Shown here piece after piece: positions 52,666-60,318 of a stretch of DNA of 64,000 nucleotides. The stretch lies in assembly GCA_963821935.1 (NCBI GenBank), contig CAWGFM010000002.1:1-64000 (forward strand), given 5' to 3'. Every line of letters starts with the position of its first letter. Position 1 is the first letter of the stretch. Made by a program: the position numbers and the translations under genes. The stretch is from JAOUEA01 sp963821935 (GTDB lineage: Bacteria > Actinomycetota > UBA4738 > HRBIN12). The notes under the pieces were generated by a model, which saw nothing but the letters and a program-made list of their open reading frames with translations, had not been told where the DNA came from and did not search any database.

Positions 52666-55338
52666 ATGTTGGCCGCCATGCTCTCGCAGAGCCCTTCCTT
52701 CCCCAGTTCGAACGTCTCTGCCCGCCCGCCCCTGGCCACGCTCCAGATCGCCGTCACGGTCGCGTGCATCGCGATCTTCGTCGTGGTGACGTCCCGGACA
52801 GCGCGAGCGGCGGCCACCTGCGTTTCCGTGGGCGTCAACGTGAACATCACGCTGGCCTCCGGCGACACCGCCACGATCGCCCGCGACGCGGCCGGCAATT
52901 TCAGCGTCTCGGGTACCGGCCTCACCCCGACCACGTGCGGCGGTGCAACCGTGTCCAACCGCGACACCGTCAACGTCACCGGGACCGGTGGGAACGAGTC
53001 GGTGACGATCGACCTCTCCGGAGGAGCGTTCGTGCCCGGCGTGGTCGATGAAGCCGGTTCCACCGACGAGGTCGAGTTCGCGGTGAACCTGGGTGCTGGT
53101 GCGGCGGACGCGATCGTGATCACCGGTTTGCCGACGGCCGATACCATCACGGTCGGGGAATCCGGGGTCAACCTCAACGACGTCGACGATGTGGACGTCA
53201 GTCTCGTCGACGTCGAGGCTCGAACGATCTCCGGTTCCGGCGGCGACGACGTCATGAGCGCGGCTGGAGGCAACGCTACAGGGGCGGCGCTGGTGTCGAC
53301 CGTCACGATCAACGGCGGGAACAATGCCGACACGATCGCCGGAGGGGACTCCGGGGACACACTCAACGGTGAATCCGGAGACGACACGATCAGTGGTGGA
53401 CCGGGTCCGGACACCTCGTCCGGCGGGATCGGCAATGACGTCTTCGATGAAGGGTCGGGCATCAACGGCGCCGACTCGTTCGCCGGCGGCACCGGACTCG
53501 ACGGCGTCACCTACGTCGCGCGGACAGCGGCCGTGACGGTGACGATCGACGGCGTCTCCGACGATGGTGAGGCCGGCGAGGGCGACAGCGTCGCGACCGA
53601 CGTCGAGAACGCTATCGGCGGATCTGGGAGCGATGTCCTCGTCGGGAGCTCGTCTCCCAACGCGTTGAGAGGCGGTGCGGGCGACGACACCATCGACGGT
53701 GCCGCAGGCGTCGACATCATCGATGGAGGAGACGACGCCGACGAGGTCATCGGCGGGAACGGCAACGACGGCCTGCTCGGCGGGAGCGGCATCGACGTGG
53801 TCGACTACACGCAATCGACGTCGAGCGTGACCGTCAATCTCATCACTGGGATGGCTTCTGGTGCAGCCGGCATGGACACCCTCGCGACCTTCGAGGATGT
53901 GTCGACGGGAACCGGCGCGGACTTCCTGACGGGCGATGCGGGACCTAACCAGCTCGACGGTGGTGCGGGCAACGACAGCCTGGCAGGCGGTCAGGACGAC
54001 GACACCTTGACGGGCGGCGGCGGCACCGATCTCGCCGACTTCACCGCAGCCTCCGGCGATCTCGCCATGAACCTGGTCCTGGGAACCGCGACGGGTGACG
54101 GGAACGACACGCTCGTCGCGATCGCGAACGTGATCGGCGGCTCGGGCACTGATGTCATCGTCGGAAGCTCGGTGGCGAACACGCTGGACGGCGGGAGCGG
54201 GAACGACTCCTTGGACGGAGGCGGCGGGAACGACGCGTTGGTCGGAGGCACCGGTGTCGACACCGTGCAATACGGTGCGGCCCCCGGCGACGTCACCGTG
54301 AACCTGAGCGCGGGCACCGCCACCGGCTACGGGACCGACACCCTGACCGGGATCCAACACGTGGTCGCCGGTGTGGGCAACGATTCACTCACCGGGAACG
54401 CCGCAGGCAACGATCTCACCGGTGGTGCGGGGAACGACACCATGAACGGAGGCGCCGGGAACGATTCACTGAGCGGTGGAGCGGGGAGCGACACGGCCTC
54501 GTTCGCGACGAATACGACGGGGATCGTGGCGGATCTGGTGGCCGGGAACGCTTCCGGTGACGGATCGGACACGCTGACCGGCTTCGAGGAACTCCTCGGC
54601 GGCTCGGGACCCGACACGCTCGCCGGTGATGGCGGCCCCAACCTGCTCGACGGTGGCGCCGGCAACGATGTCGTCAGCGGCGCCGGCGCCAACGATACCC
54701 TCACCGGTGGGGCGGGCATCGACACCCTCGACATGTCGTCGGCCTCAGCCGACGTGGTCGTGAACGTGTCGGCGGGTTCGGCATCGGGTCAAGGCGCCGA
54801 CCTGTTCACCGGCTTCGAGGATGTCGTCACGGGAACGGGCTCGGACACGTTGATCGGCGACGGCGCGGCGAACCTCCTCAATGGCGGGGCCGGCGGCGAC
54901 CTCATCGTGGGGGGCTTGGGCGACGACATCATGAACGGCGGCACCGGCACCGATCGCGTCGAGTTCCAGTCGGCCACGGTGGGGGTGACGGTCGATCTCA
55001 CCGCCGGCACCGCGGCCGGTGAGGGCAACGATTCCCTCCAGGGCTTCGAGAACGTGACTGGGTCCGGCTTCTCCGACGTCATCATCGGATCGACAGGCGA
55101 CAACGACGTGACGGGCAGAGGCGGTGACGACTCGCTCGAGGGCCGCGGAGGCGTGGACATCATGTGGGCCGGGCTCGGCAACGACGAGTTGACCGGCGCT
55201 GCCGGCAACGACCGGATGTTCGGTGGCAGCGGCCGAGACTTCCTGGCCGGGGGAGCGGGCAACGACCTGCTCAAGGGCGGAACGGGTGCCGACACCTGCC
55301 AGGGCGGCGGCGGCAAAGACAAGCTCTCCTCCTGCTGA
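52666..55338 (+). CDS. Large RTX-like calcium-binding repeat protein
   Basis: An 890-residue exported protein (start about 52666, alternative 52678). Signal peptide with core IAVTVACIAIFVVVTS and cleavage near RARAAA. After a beta domain (about 40-185) come many Gly/Asp nonapeptides (GGNGNDGLLGGSGID; GGAGNDSLSGGAGSD), in six to eight modules of about 75-85 residues separated by VNLxxGxAxGxGxDTLxxFExV-type strands. Each module can form a Ca2+ beta-roll. It ends in CQGGGGKDKLSSC. No protease or lipase domain; likely an S-layer-like or adhesive surface protein. Confidence 0.85.
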   Translation: MLAAMLSQSPSFPSSNVSARPPLATLQIAVTVACIAIFVVVTSRTARAAATCVSVGVNVNITLASGDTATIARDAAGNFSVSGTGLTPTTCGGATVSNRDTVNVTGTGGNESVTIDLSGGAFVPGVVDEAGSTDEVEFAVNLGAGAADAIVITGLPTADTITVGESGVNLNDVDDVDVSLVDVEARTISGSGGDDVMSAAGGNATGAALVSTVTINGGNNADTIAGGDSGDTLNGESGDDTISGGPGPDTSSGGIGNDVFDEGSGINGADSFAGGTGLDGVTYVARTAAVTVTIDGVSDDGEAGEGDSVATDVENAIGGSGSDVLVGSSSPNALRGGAGDDTIDGAAGVDIIDGGDDADEVIGGNGNDGLLGGSGIDVVDYTQSTSSVTVNLITGMASGAAGMDTLATFEDVSTGTGADFLTGDAGPNQLDGGAGNDSLAGGQDDDTLTGGGGTDLADFTAASGDLAMNLVLGTATGDGNDTLVAIANVIGGSGTDVIVGSSVANTLDGGSGNDSLDGGGGNDALVGGTGVDTVQYGAAPGDVTVNLSAGTATGYGTDTLTGIQHVVAGVGNDSLTGNAAGNDLTGGAGNDTMNGGAGNDSLSGGAGSDTASFATNTTGIVADLVAGNASGDGSDTLTGFEELLGGSGPDTLAGDGGPNLLDGGAGNDVVSGAGANDTLTGGAGIDTLDMSSASADVVVNVSAGSASGQGADLFTGFEDVVTGTGSDTLIGDGAANLLNGGAGGDLIVGGLGDDIMNGGTGTDRVEFQSATVGVTVDLTAGTAAGEGNDSLQGFENVTGSGFSDVIIGSTGDNDVTGRGGDDSLEGRGGVDIMWAGLGNDELTGAAGNDRMFGGSGRDFLAGGAGNDLLKGGTGADTCQGGGGKDKLSSC

Positions 55339-55366
55339 GCCGGTCGCGAAAGGAGAGGCGGAGACC

Positions 55367-55627
55367 TCAGCCGGCTCGCTGGTCGGTTTCCGGGGGCGCC
55401 AGGTCCGCGAGGTTCTGCGGAAAGGACAGGTAAGCCCTGCCTTCTTCCTCCTCCAGGGGGGACACGGCGAACCCGAGGTGGATCAGGACCCAGTTGCCGG
55501 GCATGGCTTCGTCGGGCTCCAGGAGACCGATGTTGATCGGGCGTGACTGACCGTTGACGTTCACCATGGCCAGGTCCGGTTGATCGGCGATGAGCTCGAC
55601 GATCTCACCCGGTATGCCGAGACACAT
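55367..55627 (-). CDS. hypC: Hydrogenase maturation factor HypC
   Basis: An 86-residue HypC/HupF chaperone: MCLGIPGEIVELIADQPDLA with the essential N-terminal Cys, and GNWVLIHLGFAVSPLEEEE. It delivers the Fe(CN)2CO fragment to the [NiFe] large subunit with HypD. The ATG at 55627 follows GGAAAGGAGCTCCG. It overlaps the hypA stop by 23 nt. HypB, D, E and F are not in this window. Confidence 0.93.
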   Translation of the reverse strand: MCLGIPGEIVELIADQPDLAMVNVNGQSRPINIGLLEPDEAMPGNWVLIHLGFAVSPLEEEEGRAYLSFPQNLADLAPPETDQRAG

Positions 55628-56000
55628 CGGAGCTCCTTTCCGCAGGCGTGACCGCATCGGGCTCGGTGGCGGACAGCACGAGCGACTCGAGGAGCAGCTC
55701 GTCGCCTCCCCACACCTCCAGGTCGGTGGCGCCGCAGGCCGAGCAGCGCTCGAACGTGTTGGTCGCGTCGGCCTCAGCCTCGCAGCAGCGGCAGCGAACG
55801 TGTGCCGGAACCGGGACGACATCCAGCGCGGCGCCGTCCGCGACCGAGCCCTGGGCGACCATGCTGAACGCCTGCGCGAGGGCGGGCTCGCTGACCCGAT
55901 GCTGCGCTCCGACGCGAACACGCACGCCGGTCACCCGGCGACCGTCCGCGCGCCGTTCGACCGCGCCGAGGATGTCCTCGCAGAGACCGAATTCATGCAT
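55605..56000 (-). CDS. hypA: Hydrogenase nickel-insertion protein HypA
   Basis: A 131-residue HypA/HybF. MHEFGLCEDIL supplies the Ni-binding His2, and the zinc site is in HVRCRCCEAEA and RCSACGATDLEVWGG. The C-terminus is longer than usual (PAERSSDVSRHTG) and overlaps hypC. With HypB it inserts nickel into the hydrogenase large subunit. It is the eighth gene of the leftward hydrogenase operon. Confidence 0.92.
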   Translation of the reverse strand: MHEFGLCEDILGAVERRADGRRVTGVRVRVGAQHRVSEPALAQAFSMVAQGSVADGAALDVVPVPAHVRCRCCEAEADATNTFERCSACGATDLEVWGGDELLLESLVLSATEPDAVTPAERSSDVSRHTG

Positions 56001-56033
56001 GGGGAGTGACGCTCCGTCCTTCCGATGCCCGAC

Positions 56034-56135
56034 TCACATCGCTCGGATCTTCATGTAGCGGCGGATGTCGGGGAGCGACTGCACCACCAGGGCAGCCAGT
56101 CCGGCCACGATCACGAGCCTGAACAGCGTACGCAT
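56034..56135 (-). CDS. DUF6893-like 33-residue membrane microprotein
   Basis: ATG at 56135 with GGAGGAGATGTG upstream. The 33-residue product is one hydrophobic helix (LFRLVIVAGLAALVVQSL) followed by PDIRRYMKIRAM. The start overlaps the stop of the fused maturation-protease gene (TGATG), so it is translationally coupled. The pattern matches the small DUF6893 proteins seen in actinobacterial hydrogenase operons. The position suggests a membrane anchor or assembly helper (inference). It is too short for most gene finders. Confidence 0.8.
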   Translation of the reverse strand: MRTLFRLVIVAGLAALVVQSLPDIRRYMKIRAM

Positions 56136-58045
56136 CACATCTCCTCCTTCGTCCGGTCGCGCGGTCCTGCCCGCGCATGTGCCGCGCCGACGCTCGTCTC
56201 GTCCTCGAGCAGTCGCTTGATCAAAGGAACCGCCCGTTCGACGGCTGCCTCGACAGGCCCCGAAAGTCCCATGCGATCGCTCGCATCCGCGGGCTCACAG
56301 CCCACCACCAGGATCCTCGCGTTCCCGCCCATGGTCTCCAGGAGCGACAGCACCGAGCCGGGCTCCATGCCGTGCGCATCGACGAGCGACGCCTCGTGCG
56401 CCATCGTTCGTTCCTCGTCGGATTCCGGCTCGATGACGTACAGGTCACCGGGCGTGCCCCCGCGAGGTACGGCGTCCACCAGGATCACCAGCTCGTAGCC
56501 CTCGAGCAGCTCGTATGCCAGATGGATGCCTCGGATGCCGAAGTCTTCCAGCCGGACATCGGGGGGCAGGTGCTCGGAGGCGAGCCGGGCCACGACCTGG
56601 CACCCGAACGCATCATCTCCCAAGAAGATGTTGCCCACGCCGGCGACCAGCACCCGGGCGTGTTGGCTCTCGGAAGGGGCCGGCTCGATCTCCTCCGGCG
56701 AGAAGTAGAGGAAGCGGCCGTGCGCCTGATGCAGGTCGGCCGCTTCGTCGTCGTCCAGCGTCACGGCCACGTGGTTCGCGCCGTCCACGTCGAAGAACAC
56801 CGCGTGGACGGTCGCCGTGCGCCCGACCAGGAACATGTCCTGGGCGTCGGCGCGTCGATGCCCAGGTCGAAGGACGACGCGACTGCCCTTCGACACCGGG
56901 ACGCCGTGCACGAGCACCTCGTCCGTCTCGGGCGAGACCGAGGCGTCGAGGCCAGGGTCCCACCACGGGACACCCTCGTCGGCACCGAGGGACGTGAGGT
57001 CGGGCGGTGCGCTTCCCGCCGCCGACGCCGGGTCCTCGAAGGAGCGGATGGCGCCGTGGAGTCGATCGAGCATCTCTCGGGGCATGGAGTCGACGCGCTC
57101 GATGATCTCGGCCGCGCGGGCATCGGTGGCTCGTGCCTCTCGCTTCTCGTCGTCGGTCAGAGCCATGGTTCGCAACGTGAGGATCTCGTCGATCTCGGTG
57201 CCGTCGTACAGGTCGCCGGGACTCTCGGGCGCGATCTGCGGATGATCCGGCAGGATGATCCGTGACGACAGCATGACATCGTTCCCGCCCGCATCCCCCA
57301 TGAGCACGGGGAACGTGCCGACGTTCTCACACCCTTCGGTGAACCGGCGGGCCCACTCGGGAGGATCCATCGAGGACAGGAACGCTCCTCCCTCGATCGA
57401 CACGACGGTGTGGGCAGACAGCAGCGACCGAGCGAGCGCCTCATCCCGTGTGGGGCCCTCGGTGATCATCGCGGTCGTGTTCTCCGTGACGAGTCGAAGC
57501 TTCACGACGTCGACCGGCCCATCGAGGCGCTCCGCCTTCGCGCGCAGCCTTCCCGTGACCGTCTGACGGTCATGGACGATCCTGCCGTGGGGCGTGCCAG
57601 ACGCGGCCTCGATCGGTTCGATGTCTCGTCCTCCGGCGATCTCGATCGGCATCTCCGCCTCGCCACGAAGGAGATCGTCCAGCGTGAACGATCCGCTGAT
57701 CTCGTGGGCCACGGCTTCGTCCCAGGGTATGTGCGTCGTGTGCGCCACTTCGAGTGAGGCAACGCCGCGGTATGAACCGGTGGCATCGATGGCCTCGATC
57801 GTTCGGGCCTGCAGCTGCAGGCAGCGGACCTCGACATGCACGACCGCATCACCATTGCGCTCGAGCAAGCACTCCGTCTGCGACCATGACGACTCCGAGG
57901 GATCGGCGCGCGCATGTTCGGGAGGCACCAGGACGCCGAACTGCCAGCGCACCTGATTCTTCTGAGATGAGGCGCGGTACGGATACAGCACGTACCCCTC
58001 GTACAACACGGCATCGGCCACCGCGCGCGCCCGCTCCAGCGTCAC
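56135..58045 (-). CDS. Fused N-terminal domain - [NiFe] hydrogenase maturation protease
   Basis: A 636-residue protein from the GTG at 58045, which overlaps the DUF6084 stop (GTGA); longer upstream extension is not protein-like. Residues 1-about 440 are an unrecognised region (WQFGVLVPPEHARADPSESS; THIPWDEAVAHEISGSF; SIEGGAFLSSMDPPEWARRF), and a short linker domain follows. Residues about 470-620 are the HycI/HoxM-type endopeptidase: VLVAGVGNIFLGDDAFGCQV (Ni-site acid), LVILVDAVPRGG (Asp) and DAHGMEPGSVLSLL (His). It should remove the large-subunit C-terminal peptide after nickel insertion. Confidence 0.85.
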   Translation of the reverse strand: MTLERARAVADAVLYEGYVLYPYRASSQKNQVRWQFGVLVPPEHARADPSESSWSQTECLLERNGDAVVHVEVRCLQLQARTIEAIDATGSYRGVASLEVAHTTHIPWDEAVAHEISGSFTLDDLLRGEAEMPIEIAGGRDIEPIEAASGTPHGRIVHDRQTVTGRLRAKAERLDGPVDVVKLRLVTENTTAMITEGPTRDEALARSLLSAHTVVSIEGGAFLSSMDPPEWARRFTEGCENVGTFPVLMGDAGGNDVMLSSRIILPDHPQIAPESPGDLYDGTEIDEILTLRTMALTDDEKREARATDARAAEIIERVDSMPREMLDRLHGAIRSFEDPASAAGSAPPDLTSLGADEGVPWWDPGLDASVSPETDEVLVHGVPVSKGSRVVLRPGHRRADAQDMFLVGRTATVHAVFFDVDGANHVAVTLDDDEAADLHQAHGRFLYFSPEEIEPAPSESQHARVLVAGVGNIFLGDDAFGCQVVARLASEHLPPDVRLEDFGIRGIHLAYELLEGYELVILVDAVPRGGTPGDLYVIEPESDEERTMAHEASLVDAHGMEPGSVLSLLETMGGNARILVVGCEPADASDRMGLSGPVEAAVERAVPLIKRLLEDETSVGAAHARAGPRDRTKEEM

Positions 58046-58683
58046 GGTGCGTCCTCGCCGGCTTCCTTGAGCAGCACTTCGAGCGTGTCGTCCCACGTGA
58101 GCAGAACCTTGCGCGACTTGAACCGCTGCAGGGCATCGAGCGTCTGGGTGCTCATGCGGATCCACGCCTGCCCGGGGAAGTGCTGATCCATCGCTTCCTT
58201 CCAGACGGCGACCGGCAATCGGTACTCCGCTTCCTTGTGCCAGGGCACCTGGTCGACGCTGAAGCCCGACTCGCCCTTGGCGAAGACCGTGCCGCTGAAC
58301 AACAGCAACAGCGGAACCTCGCCATCGCGCAGCCCCGCGAAGTAGCGGGCCGACGCGACCTCGAGGTCGTAGGTGCACGGCACCGGGATCTCCACGTCGA
58401 CCGCCCCCGTGAAGCTCGGCACCATCACCGACACGCTCGCGAGCTGCATCGGCTTCAAGGTCTCGCCCCAGCGAGCACCCTCGCCGAACAGATCGACCAA
58501 GCGCTCGCCCGACGCATCGTCGTAGCGGCGTCGATGTGGCTCGATCCGCATCTGACACCGCAGCGCCATCGAGTGGATCGGCGTGCTCGTCGTTTCGCAG
58601 ACACGCACGCGGAACAGCAGCGTGGGCCCAGCAGCGTACCGGTCGGGCTGCACGTCGAGACAGTCGAAGGTGAGCTCGGTCAT
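58042..58683 (-). CDS. DUF6084 family hydrogenase-operon protein
   Basis: A 213-residue protein: PDRYAAGPTLLFRVRVCETT, ALRCQMRIEPHRRRY, SFTGAVDVEIPVPCTYDLEV and GTVFAKGESGFSVDQVPWHK. It matches the DUF6084 family found with group 1h hydrogenases. The biochemical role is unknown. ATGA and GTGA overlaps with its neighbours show tight coupling. Confidence 0.85.
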   Translation of the reverse strand: MTELTFDCLDVQPDRYAAGPTLLFRVRVCETTSTPIHSMALRCQMRIEPHRRRYDDASGERLVDLFGEGARWGETLKPMQLASVSVMVPSFTGAVDVEIPVPCTYDLEVASARYFAGLRDGEVPLLLLFSGTVFAKGESGFSVDQVPWHKEAEYRLPVAVWKEAMDQHFPGQAWIRMSTQTLDALQRFKSRKVLLTWDDTLEVLLKEAGEDAP

Positions 58684-59417
58684 GGCGACCGTCCGGATGC
58701 CACCGCGGTGTGCCCGTCAGCGCCGTGCTCGACCGGACGGCTGCGCTGGCGGAGGGTGCTGAAGAAGCCCTCGATGGCTTCCCACGCGTCCCCGCCGCCA
58801 TGGAACCCTTTCCAATGGAGCTTGACGATGCCCACGAGCTCGTAGCACGCGTCGATCGGCACCAGGAAGCATTCGAAGGCACCGTCCGTGCGCCGTACGA
58901 GCAAGGCTTCGACGTCGGCGACCACCGTCGCCATCGCCGGGTTCGCCGCAAGCACGCCGTCCCAGGCCTCGATGTCCAAGAGGGACTCCGTCGCGCCGGC
59001 GGGGCTGGGATAGAAGGCCGCGTACCGATCGATGGAGGAGTTCAGGAAGAAGAAGGCCATGGAGACGGGGATCTGGATGTCGTCCCAGGCCTGCTCGGTG
59101 AGCGAGAAGTGGGGGTCGTGCAGGTAGCGGTCGGGCACCGCCCGATACCTTCCCTGCGCCGCGCCCTCATGGGTGAACAGCAGGAAGCAGGCGCGACACG
59201 TGCAGAGCAAGCTGCGGCTCTCCAGGTTCACGACGTGGGAGTGGTCCTCGGCGAGGGGCTCTAGGCACATCTCGCACGACTCGCCCGGACGTCCACTGCG
59301 CCCCCGATCCGAAAGCCGCTCCAGCAGGTATGGAGACGCCTCGCCCGGATCGATCGACCCGCGTTCGACGAACCGTCGCAACCCCGCCGGAGGTCGCCGT
59401 CCGGCGTCGGGGCTCAC
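58680..59417 (-). CDS. DUF5947 family hydrogenase-operon protein
   Basis: A 245-residue protein from the GTG at 59417, overlapping the NifU-like stop (GTGA). A Cys-rich N-terminal part has CEMCLEPL and LLCTCRACFLLF, a probable metal site. The rest has PDRYLHDPHFSLTEQAWDDI and LVGIVKLHWKGFHGGGDAWE. It fits DUF5947. It may help mature or couple the hydrogenase, as inferred only from constant association. Confidence 0.85.
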   Translation of the reverse strand: MSPDAGRRPPAGLRRFVERGSIDPGEASPYLLERLSDRGRSGRPGESCEMCLEPLAEDHSHVVNLESRSLLCTCRACFLLFTHEGAAQGRYRAVPDRYLHDPHFSLTEQAWDDIQIPVSMAFFFLNSSIDRYAAFYPSPAGATESLLDIEAWDGVLAANPAMATVVADVEALLVRRTDGAFECFLVPIDACYELVGIVKLHWKGFHGGGDAWEAIEGFFSTLRQRSRPVEHGADGHTAVASGRSP

Positions 59418-60310
59418 GCGTGGGCCCCGACGGGCATCGCCACGTTCCAACGGCCGTCACGCTCCAGGAGCGGGAGCGGTTGCAGGTGCACCTCCGGTGA
59501 GTCGATCCCGCGCCCGGCGAGACGCACGTCGAACGACACCTCGCACGCCGGGCACCGAAGCTGTTCGCCCTCGAGCTCGCCGGCGCTGAGGGGAGCTCGG
59601 CACGCGCCGCAGGCATCGAGGTAGGCGAGCATCGAGCCCTGCACGTTGGCGAGCAGGACCGCGGCGCCCCCGACCTCGGTGGTCCGTATGGTCCCCGGGC
59701 TCAACGCGAGATCGTCCTCCAACACCATCCATCCGTCACCGACAGCCGGCCGTTCCTCAGCGGATTGGCCGTTGCGCAGCGGCTGGATCTGGATGAAGGC
59801 CGGCGCAGGCTCGGCCTGAGGGACCCCTTCGACGGCGATCCCCGTCACCTCCGGTGCGGCCTCTTGGATCGCGCGTTCGATGGCGAGCTCGACGGTGACC
59901 GCCGACGAGGCGCATCCCTCGCAGCTGCCTTCCAGCTTCAGATGGACGATGCCCTCGTCGTCGACCCCCAGGTAGTCCACGCCACCGGCATGCGAACCGA
60001 GGTAGGGCCGAACCTGCTCGAGCGCCTGTTGGATCCGGTCATCGACGTCGACCGGATGCAACGAGTGCAGCACCAACAGGCTGGCCACGAAGCGGTCGTC
60101 GGCGAGCTGGGCCAGGAGGCGCTGGCCCTGCGCTCCGTCCTCGGACAAGATCTCGGCGATCCGCTCGAGGCCGGCTCCGTAGAGGTCGACCAGCAGGCCC
60201 ACGAGCTCCTCGGCTCGTGCACGCGTGGGCTCATCGGCGATCTCGTGGATCTCGCCGATCAGCGTCTCGACCCGGTCGCCGACCTGGCGCAGGTTCCGGC
60301 CGCTCGACAT
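59414..60310 (-). CDS. NifU-like Fe-S protein with C-terminal zinc-ribbon domain
   Basis: A 298-residue protein. The N-terminal helical part (1-95) is followed by a NifU C-terminal-type domain (about 100-160) with the cluster motif GSCEGCASSAVT. A C-terminal domain has CGACRAPLS and LRCPACEVSFDVRLAGRG (two CxxC pairs), Rieske-like in layout but without His ligands. It may carry an Fe-S cluster to the hydrogenase small subunit or act as an electron-transfer partner. It lies 8 nt downstream of hhyL. Confidence 0.85.
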   Translation of the reverse strand: MSSGRNLRQVGDRVETLIGEIHEIADEPTRARAEELVGLLVDLYGAGLERIAEILSEDGAQGQRLLAQLADDRFVASLLVLHSLHPVDVDDRIQQALEQVRPYLGSHAGGVDYLGVDDEGIVHLKLEGSCEGCASSAVTVELAIERAIQEAAPEVTGIAVEGVPQAEPAPAFIQIQPLRNGQSAEERPAVGDGWMVLEDDLALSPGTIRTTEVGGAAVLLANVQGSMLAYLDACGACRAPLSAGELEGEQLRCPACEVSFDVRLAGRGIDSPEVHLQPLPLLERDGRWNVAMPVGAHA

Positions 60311-60318
60311 TCATGCCC

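Noticed and set aside
53230..55300. CRISPR-like or satellite DNA repeats
   Set aside because: The periodic DNA similarity follows Gly/Asp nonapeptide codons in one long frame; there are no constant-length spacers.
55321..55385. Terminator between the RTX-like gene and hypC
   Set aside because: GAGCCGG and CCGGCTC can pair, but the loop is about 27 nt and the stem short, so it is not convincing.
58046..58951. Upstream extension of the fused maturation protease to 938 residues
   Set aside because: It runs in a shadow frame of the DUF6084 and DUF5947 genes; the GTGA overlap at 58045 is the natural start.
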